Below are positions 49,627-56,159 of a DNA stretch of 56,159 nucleotides, one piece after another (position 1 is the first letter of the stretch; every line of letters starts with the position of its first letter). A program made the position numbers and the translations under genes. The stretch lies in the NCBI RefSeq assembly GCF_000192795.1, contig NW_007360644.1:1-56159 (forward strand). The letters run 5' to 3'. The notes beneath the pieces are model-generated. The model was not told the DNA's origin. It searched no databases and saw only the letters and a program-made list of their open reading frames with translations. The DNA is from Vavraia culicis subsp. floridensis. Its lineage: Eukaryota; Microsporidia; Pleistophoridae.

Positions 49627-50790
49627 TTAATAATTTCGTTTCTCCTCCTTTGATTTCACATCAAAGAGGTAAAAATTCTCGTCTTTCCCGTCTTCATACA
49701 CTTTGTTAAGGGTATCAACCACAATATCAGACAGCTCGATCTTCTCCTCATCCTCCTCACTCACATAATCCTCTGACCTATTCTTGTACGCCTCGACCGC
49801 CTTCTTCAGGACGGTCGCTTTGTCTGTGGCTTTTATCGCGTTCCAGAACGTGGTGTTATCCACATTCAGATACGCTATTTTCACCGCCAGAATGTTATCT
49901 GCGTTGTTAGACTCCCACTTATTGAGTCCAAATGACTTGTCGTCGAACTCGTCGCTATACACGGCGTATTTGCACTTGAAATCCACATCAATCTTCTCGT
50001 AATCAACATTCTCAACATCCACACGCACTTTGCACTTCCTGTTCACCCCCTTGATCGACCAGTGGATCGTAACATTCTGTGGCGTAAGATCTGAGTGCCG
50101 TCTTTTCAGTATGCCGTTGAAATGGTCCTGCTTTACAATTCTTCGTCCTCTGCTCTGCTTGTTGATATTCCGGTACGAGTCCACCGCACGCTGTATAAGT
50201 CCTTTCTTACCGTAGAGCAGGATGGGATTGAGCGAGACAAACTGCCAAGCGAGCATATTACACTCCGTTTCGTACTCCCATCTGTTGCCGGTGTACATCT
50301 CGAACGGAACGTTTGCTCTGGGGTATACACAGTTGTCCATTTTAAACTTCTCGTTAAGCTTTGTTATATCAACGCTCTCCAAATCAAAACGCACACAGAA
50401 CTCGTTGTCCTCAAGCTCTGTTCTAGGCATCGCATTCAGCGCAGTCTCGCTAATCTTTGTGTTGTACTTGAAGCACAGCCTTTCTTCGCCGTCCACAATG
50501 CGTATGTACGGCTGCGAAGCTGGCAGGTTAACGATGCGCCGGTTGCTGGGCTGCTTCTTAACCTCCTCGCTCTTCTTCTTTTTCTTCTTCTCCTTTCTCT
50601 TCTTATAAATCCCTCTGTACTTGTATGATTCGTCATCGTGCCGCGGTATACCATTGTACTCTTGGTTTTCGTCCAATAACATGTTTTGTATTGACAGAGA
50701 GTTTAGATCATTTTCCTGTATGGTGTCATCGATTGAACTGTTGTCGCTTTCTCCACGTAGCTGTAAATTACGTAAATTCGCACTTACCAT
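49627..50790 (-). CDS. tandem DUF8032-like protein, probable intron after ATG
   Basis: 387 residues if read through, 378 if the probable intron at 50761-50787 is removed. A Lys-rich basic stretch (KKRKEKKKKKK) near residue 65 suggests nuclear localisation. The first domain (about 92-215) has RFDLESVDITKLNEKFKMDN, CVYPRANVPFEMYTGNRWEYETECN and KKGLIQRAVDSYRN. That is the pattern I know from fungal proteins annotated DUF8032, often with regulatory roles. A second, degenerate copy follows (about 235-335): RVDVENVDYEKIDVDFKCKYAVYSDEF, KWESNNADNILAVKIAYLN and VLKKAVEAYKNRSED. The tail is acidic. Function is unknown; a nuclear regulator is plausible. GGAGGGGTAAAAAA precedes the ATG, a G-run rather than a C-run. 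Confidence 0.8.
   Translation of the reverse strand: MVSANLRNLQLRGESDNSSIDDTIQENDLNSLSIQNMLLDENQEYNGIPRHDDESYKYRGIYKKRKEKKKKKKSEEVKKQPSNRRIVNLPASQPYIRIVDGEERLCFKYNTKISETALNAMPRTELEDNEFCVRFDLESVDITKLNEKFKMDNCVYPRANVPFEMYTGNRWEYETECNMLAWQFVSLNPILLYGKKGLIQRAVDSYRNINKQSRGRRIVKQDHFNGILKRRHSDLTPQNVTIHWSIKGVNRKCKVRVDVENVDYEKIDVDFKCKYAVYSDEFDDKSFGLNKWESNNADNILAVKIAYLNVDNTTFWNAIKATDKATVLKKAVEAYKNRSEDYVSEEDEEKIELSDIVVDTLNKVYEDGKDENFYLFDVKSKEEKRNY
50761..50787 (-). other. probable 27-nt intron in DUF8032-like gene
   Basis: Directly after the ATG the minus strand reads GTAAGTGCG and ends TAATTTACAG. These are the same donor hexamer and the same 10-nt branch/acceptor end as the eS17 intron. The length is a multiple of three without an in-frame stop, so it is also translatable. 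Confidence 0.7.
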
Positions 50791-52797
50791 TTTTTTACCC
50801 CTCCATTTTTTTTATTTTTAATTAATTTTGAATTTGAATTTAAGGAGACCCCTCCTTTAATTGATATAGAGTAGAAACGGTGATCAAAGCGCTGATCGAA
50901 CGTGAGGGATAGAGAAAAAGAGGAATACACATAATTAAGCACAGCAATGCATCGCTTAGCGTAAGATAGACATATTCTGTTTATTTGGAATATCGTGGGC
51001 TTATATCAGAGCATCTGAAAGTTCTTAACAGATAGTAGCAGCAGTCTGATCGCATTTGCCCCTGCAGATTGGTCAAAACAACACACTTTTTGCAATATTT
51101 TTTGTGAATGGCATGATGTGACCTGACAGAAAATAATTTTTACCAGTTTTTGTAAAGCATTTAACCGTGGCACACCAAAGACGGGACAGCTACACTCCAT
51201 GTACGGTGTTACCAGTGCATTGTCAACAGCACTATTAAGGCTTAATGCGAAGAACCAAAAAGGTGAATGGCCTGCGAAGTGCTATATCACGGGATCATAA
51301 TCCTTTTCTCAATATCATCGTGCAGACCAATCATTTGGTGTGTTCGCAGATAACGACAAAGCAAATGATGGCGTGTAAAAAGGAGAAAGGATATTTCACT
51401 AGAAGAGAAGGTTAAAGGAAGCGATTGCTCTGATGAACAAGTCTGGCAGAGATACCACCTTACGGTCATGCACAGCATGGTAGAAAATAGCCATCACGGA
51501 GAACATGCTCAATTATGAATTCCTTTCGATTTTCACGTCCATGTAACAGCATGAGAGTAGAGAACGTGCTGTTAGTGGTGCTATCAAACATGAAACCTAT
51601 CACTTAGATGTTGTTGCTCCACAAATCGTACGTATGTGTTATATTGCACATCATGCAGAACCTTTTGATTGGTTACTGCTGTGCGAACTGTGAGTTATGA
51701 TTACTTGTAACAAAAGAAACAGTGCTTTAGCTGGCCTGCACCATAAATACTAGATTGGTGTGCTGTGCATTGTATGCAGGTACAAGGCTATTTTACTGGG
51801 CTATACCTCGCAATGCTTGCATGCACGAGCTGTATATGATCAGTTTGGTGTACACAGCTGCTGTTTGTCTAAATTTGAAGCGAAAGATAGTTTTGAAAAG
51901 GATAATACATGCGAGTCTTGTGACGGTTCGTAGGGCCACGTTTTAATGGCAGTAGACGAGGTATTTTCAGCTGACAAGAATGCTTGTTTTAACCACATTT
52001 ACCCATCGTGCACAACATCCTTCTCAGCGTGTGAAGTATTTTTATTCTATATGAAGTGTTTTAGACATGGTGTACTAAATAAATTAAATTTGCAATCCTT
52101 CTTTGAATTTATCCTGCGAATAGGTGTTTCAACGGCACATATCGCAATCAAAAAGATGAATAAACGTTCTTTTTGCAGCGCAAACGTACACCAATCAAAG
52201 ACTATATATGTTCTAATATACTGGAAAAGTGAATATATGAAGTGCTTGAGGCTATTGCATTATTTGGGATAATTCATTAAAAATGAGCACCTTGCATGCT
52301 CTTGGTATGCTTCAGAGTATTTCACAGCATCTATAGAATCTTCTGCTTACTCCGGTTCTACTATGCCTATCTTCGCTCACACTTGCCTATCTTCATGTTT
52401 AGTTGTTCTGGTCTCGATTTCCGCTCTGTTATGGTACTGTAACAAGATAAAGTGTTTTCGAACGCTTTATAAAACTGGGTTGGATCATTAGCTGCTCAGT
52501 TGCCGCCCATATACGCTGCATGAGGATGTTCAAGAGGTGATATTAACATTAACTTTTTCGGTTCAATAATTCCTTATTGATCACTTGACAATTTTGTTAA
52601 TTTTCATCAGTCAAGCTACCATTTATCGCCATAATCACCACCAAAACCAATTCTTGCTCGGAGCTGAGATCACAAAACTATTAAATTCCTTGATCATATC
52701 AGATTTGTACTCAAATAGAAAAGGTACCTTTGACATATTCGACAAATTATGAAAAAGACGAATAATTGGACCATCAGGAATTTTATCTATAAAAAAA
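50791..52797. other. 2-kb gene-poor interval
   Basis: No supported gene. An inverted repeat AAGGAG-ACCC-CTCCTT lies near 50842-50857, upstream of the DUF8032-like gene. Confidence 0.5.
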
Positions 52798-52805
52798 TAT
52801 AAAGG
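52798..52805 (+). promoter_or_regulatory. TATA-like box (TATAAAGG) and GCCTCTTAAAG element
   Basis: The box is 24 nt before the ATG at 52830. It overlaps the start of GCCTCTTAAAG (52806-52816), which also occurs 19 nt before the GATA-finger gene. Confidence 0.45.
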
Positions 52806-52829
52806 GCCTCTTAAAGGACGAGAACAAGG

Positions 52830-53228
52830 ATGAGTGTCTTGGTCATGCATGGCATAGAAACAATAAGTATCAAGGATGGCAGTGCAAAGGATGTGATGGA
52901 GTTGAAAAGACGGCTCGGCGAAAAGGTGAAGGACAATGATTTTTGGATTGAAGGAAACGGCGATGTGCTGGGGGATGAGGTTCTTCTGAGTGATCTAAAG
53001 GGAACGGTGAGGATATGCTATAGGAAGAAATATTGTGATTTCGTGGATTGCAAGCTTAAGAGAAGCAAGGTTTGCAGTGATTGCAGGTTCTGCAAATACC
53101 TGTTTTGCGGCATGCACAGGATGCCGGAAGAGCATCTGTGCAAAGAGATAAAGAGGTGCAAGGAGGAAGCTAATCTTAAGAACGCCAATAAATTGGAGGA
53201 GGGAAGAGTTGACAAGAATAAAGTATAG
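52830..53228 (+). CDS. ubiquitin-like plus AN1 zinc-finger protein
   Basis: A 132-residue protein. Residues 1-65 look like a ubiquitin-like beta-grasp: two strands (SVLVMHGIETISIKDG), a helix (KDVMELKRRLGEKVK) and later strands ending LKGTVRICYR. Residues 69-104 are an AN1 finger with Cys69, Cys74, Cys82, Cys85, Cys88, Cys93, His96, His102 and Cys104 (CDFVDC, VCSDCRFCKYLFC, HRMPEEHLC). The tail is a charged helix. AN1 proteins with ubiquitin-like domains (Cuz1/ZFAND1, ZFAND4 types) link to Cdc48 and the proteasome under proteotoxic stress. Here the order is UBL then AN1, as in ZFAND4 rather than Cuz1. A proteostasis role is inferred. The ATG is 24 nt from a TATA-like box. Confidence 0.8.
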   Translation: MSVLVMHGIETISIKDGSAKDVMELKRRLGEKVKDNDFWIEGNGDVLGDEVLLSDLKGTVRICYRKKYCDFVDCKLKRSKVCSDCRFCKYLFCGMHRMPEEHLCKEIKRCKEEANLKNANKLEEGRVDKNKV

Positions 53229-54591
53229 CGTTTGATTGGTTATTTAGAGGCAGATTTTTTCGGCCTGCGTTACAGCACTCAAAAATATACTTTTGCCATA
53301 TTAATATAGAATAGCACGTGAGGAGTAACTGCCTCCGGTGATCTTGGGCGTGATGTACCCATAACAGATGATCGTTCTTGCGAGCCAGTCTGTTTGTTAG
53401 ATCGTTGATTGTTCTTGTTATCATGTTTCATTGTTAACTACCATCAATATACCATGCGCGATGCCACCTCGAAACTATTGGTGAAATCTCAATAAATGTG
53501 CAGCAAGCAAAACGTTTGTGACAAGCGGTTCATAGCACTGGTGATTAAAGTTGCAACAGAAAGTGTTTTAAGAATATCTTGCAGTTCTGCTGTATGTATA
53601 ATCTTATACAAGCAGCATTTCTGTGCTGTATCATCTTCAGTACAGCAACATACACATTTTAGCCGTGATCCATACTCTTGTGCAGCTAAGATCTTGATAA
53701 CCTCGCAAAAGCTGTGCCTATAACACACGACTTAGTTCGCTACGATTTAGCAACACGTTTTCGGATTTGTTTGTGGTTTGCACGATATATCATATCAACT
53801 TTTGTACATGTCTCCAGTGTGTATGCAGATCACTTTCATATTACGCTTGGTAGTTCCGCAACTGCAAATTATATCGTTCATGTTCCTCGCAACAAACCTA
53901 TAGGCAATGATTTAGTTCAGAAAGGTGATAACTTAATAGGTTGCTGTCATTCCTACAAATTTTGATCATGCTAACCGTTGAATGGTAGTACAGGAGGATT
54001 ACCGTTAACAGACTGGTCATTGTAAACAATCCATTATGACGAAACACCCCATAAAATTCTTAGTACCCACCAAGTCTTGGACCAGTAAATTATTTGCGTT
54101 TTCCTATTACAACCAATAAACAACGTAGTTGGTAATAACAGCAGAAATGCTGGTATTGCACGGTGGTCCATGCCGGCTTTTGAGAGCGTGTACAATCCGG
54201 ATTAGATGATGTTTGTAAAAAGAAATGACACTTTTGAGTTTTAATCTTAGATGATGGTCTAAAACAAATAAAGTGAAGACGCTTAAAAACCTTTGTTTCT
54301 GTTTCGACTATACACGATCCATGATCTTGGTCCATTGGCAGGTATTCAAACATGAAAACTGACCAAATAAAACATGGTTTGATCAAAATACTTCTTTAGC
54401 TTGTGTTGCTAACCATTGTGCAGATTGTAATCGCTGCCCCTACAAGAACAAGTTTCAATTACCATAGCAACTCCATATAAAGCAGCTTTCACACTCATTG
54501 TTTGAATATTTCCCGAATCGCATGACATGCACTGTTACGGGCTTATACGCTCACACAGCGAAACACATTCAAATTCGCACTTGAAGTTCTT
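53229..54591. other. 1.4-kb gene-poor interval
   Basis: No supported gene; short frames only. Confidence 0.5.
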
Positions 54592-54614
54592 AAAAAATTT
54601 TTGGATTCGACCCC
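54592..54614 (+). promoter_or_regulatory. A/T block plus C-run before eS17
   Basis: AAAAAATTTTT (54592-54602) and GACCCC (54609-54614), followed by TTAGAAAA and the ATG. GACCCCTTAGAAA is also found directly before the SUB2 ATG. Confidence 0.7.
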
Positions 54615-54622
54615 TTAGAAAA

Positions 54623-55043
54623 ATGGTAAGTGGTATTTTCTAATTTACAGGGACAAATCAAAATTAAATCGGTGAAAAAAGCTGCTAAACAAATAGTTGA
54701 GAAGTACTATGTGTATCTGAACGAGGATTTCTACCACAACAAGAAGGTAGTGTCGGATTTTACGGAGATTCAGACAAAAAAGACCCTGAACAAGGTGACC
54801 GGTTACGTGACGCATTTAGTTAAGCTGGTGTTGAAGGGAACATCTAAGGGTTTATACATCAAGAAGCACGAAGAGGACAGAGAGAAAAAGGAAGGATATC
54901 TTCCTAAAACGAGTTTGTTGGACTCCGACAAGGTTCTGGTTGATTCGGTGACTATGGAAATGATAAATTCTTACGGATTTGAGGGCAATTTTATTGAGCG
55001 CGGAAAGAACGAAGCTGAAGTTGCACAAGCGGAAAGTAATTAA
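54623..55043 (+). CDS. RPS17: 40S ribosomal protein eS17, spliced
   Basis: Two exons: ATG at 54623-54625 and 54651-55043. Joined, the product is 131 residues beginning MGQIKIKSVKKAAKQIVEKYY, an excellent match to eS17 (MGRVRTKTVKKAARxIIEKYY). Conserved DFxxNKKVVSDFTEIQTKKTLNKVTGYVTHLVK and EEDREKKEGYLPKTSLLD segments follow. It is a small-subunit structural protein. Without splicing, the ATG frame meets a different N terminus and the family start is lost, so the intron is strongly supported. It has an A6T5 block and CCCC upstream of the ATG. AATAAA follows at 55049, 5 nt after the stop. Confidence 0.96.
54626..54650 (+). other. 25-nt spliceosomal intron in eS17
   Basis: Donor GTAAGT immediately after the ATG; acceptor end CTAATTTACAG. 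The branch-point A lies in the acceptor block only a few nt from the AG. Removal restores the conserved eS17 N terminus. Confidence 0.93.
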
Positions 55044-56159
55044 AGGAAAATAAATGGTGATCGTTAGTCCTGGCTGTAGTTCCATCGAGTTGAAAGACGT
55101 TGGTTAAAATGCTGTACTAAACGCATGTTGTATAATACGGCGTACTCCGTTAATAACTTTGTTTTGAAATGTTTAGTAACGTTTTCTCACTGAAAATTTG
55201 TATGTTCACAGTTTCTTGACCATGATTCGGCACGCGTCCCGGTCTTCAAACGTAAATACTAATAATATTTGCAGATTTGAAAGCAGAAAAATCAATCATC
55301 CTAGTAATTGTATAGTCCGGCTAGTAAAGTTGTACTAAAATTAAGATTATTCAGAAATAATAGGTGGATGTTTGCTACGACGCTGTAATATGCCGTGAGT
55401 ATGCAATAATGATAGAATGTTTTTACAAAAGGTGTGCCAGCATCCCTGTCGTTATGTACCGTTGTCGTTTGTTTCTGAATTTCCTTTCATTAAGCGCATT
55501 CTTTGATTTTATACATATGATAGAATGTAAGAAAGGATCGTTTGCCCGGAATGTGCGACGACAGTCTTCATTTAAAAACACTCCATACAGCGTAGAAAAC
55601 GGATCCGAATGAATTGTTCATTTGTAATGTTTGTGCAGTGCTCATTGAATCCCTGAAGCCTTGGAAAGAGCTTGTGGTCAAAACTGAACTTATTTAATAT
55701 GCAGAATCAGAGTGTCGGATAAACAAAGGGGGTGCATCAACCATGCTGGGCTAAACGAATGACGATGTAACGAGAATATGGCTCATCTCGTGGAAGCTTC
55801 TACACACCAATATATTCCTAATTGTTGATAGGCTACGACTTACATCAAGTTGCATGTTGTTCGAATAACCTTGACTCATTTATCATAAGAATGTTCATGG
55901 TCTAAGTATGTTACAACTGTTGGGTTAACGGATATATGATGTTGTCACCAAATTTGTGTCAAATCGGGTGTTGCTTTTTAAGGGTTGGCTCTACGCTCTG
56001 AAATATGTCCTTCAAGCGTTTCTTATGTCAAATTCATCGTAAATACGGTTAGTTTGTGGCGTAAGGTAATAAAACGATGCCGTATGCTGTTCTTTCTACA
56101 ATATGATGGTGTGAAAGTAAAAATAGGCACATTACACGGAAATGATATGAGAGAATAAA
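55044..56159. other. intergenic to window end, no gene seen
   Basis: Only the eS17 AATAAA signal at 55049-55054 is notable. Frames in 55364-55612 begin on GTG and lack domains. Confidence 0.5.

Noticed and set aside
51946..52272. 108-codon ATG frame
   Set aside because: No domain, no TATA-like box or C-run at the right distance; looks like random frame.

Overview
This window reads as nuclear DNA of a microsporidian. Four cytosolic ribosomal proteins (eL33, eS8, eL36, eS17) are compact. Many start codons are preceded within about 20 nt by a short C-run (CCC), a known microsporidian signal. A 25-nt intron sits directly after the ATG of eS17. Genes appear to have almost no 5' leader. About half of the window is coding (roughly 25 protein genes and one tRNA in 56 kb), which is sparse for a microsporidian and closer to the larger-genome lineages of the Trachipleistophora/Vavraia type. 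The genus cannot be fixed from this sequence alone.

Layout. 1-13.6 kb is loosely packed: DCP1 (-), CDC5/CEF1-like (+), a Trp-rich protein (+), an AT-hook protein (-), PFS2/WDR33 (+) and a small RVxF-motif protein (+). 13.6-27.3 kb holds a four-helix membrane protein (+), ELP1 (-) with three tandem-repeat insertions, eL33 (+), a secreted acidic repeat protein (-), a MIR-domain membrane protein resembling a protein O-mannosyltransferase (+), and a secreted Gly/Cys-repeat protein (+). 27.6-40.5 kb is a dense, nearly all minus-strand housekeeping block: eS8, tRNA-Pro(AGG), biotin-protein ligase, SUB2, RPB1, eL36, an unknown 142-aa protein (+) and LCB1. 40.5-56 kb is sparse again: a GATA zinc-finger protein (+), a membrane-anchored PDI (-), a protein with two DUF8032-like domains (-, with a probable 27-nt in-frame intron), a UBL-AN1 protein (+) and eS17 (+, spliced).

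Functionally, the window is rich in mRNA production and processing: RPB1 for transcription, PFS2 for 3' end formation, SUB2 for export and splicing, CDC5 for the NineTeen complex, and DCP1 for decapping. It also carries ribosome parts, ELP1 for tRNA wobble modification, and secretory-pathway proteins (PDI, LCB1, MIR/PMT-like, two secreted repeat proteins).

The most notable signals are as follows. (1) There appear to be two promoter grammars. A CCC element next to the ATG marks cytosolic and nuclear proteins. A TATA-like box placed 19-21 nt before the ATG marks secretory and membrane proteins, implying near-leaderless transcripts. (2) There are two tiny introns right after ATG codons, one of them invisible to ORF calling because it is 27 nt and in frame. 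(3) A degenerate second copy of the DUF8032 domain is present in one protein. (4) A diverged direct repeat flanks the MIR-domain gene. (5) Tandem repeats have expanded inside otherwise conserved enzymes (ELP1, LCB1). No transposon, virus, CRISPR array or rRNA was recognised.
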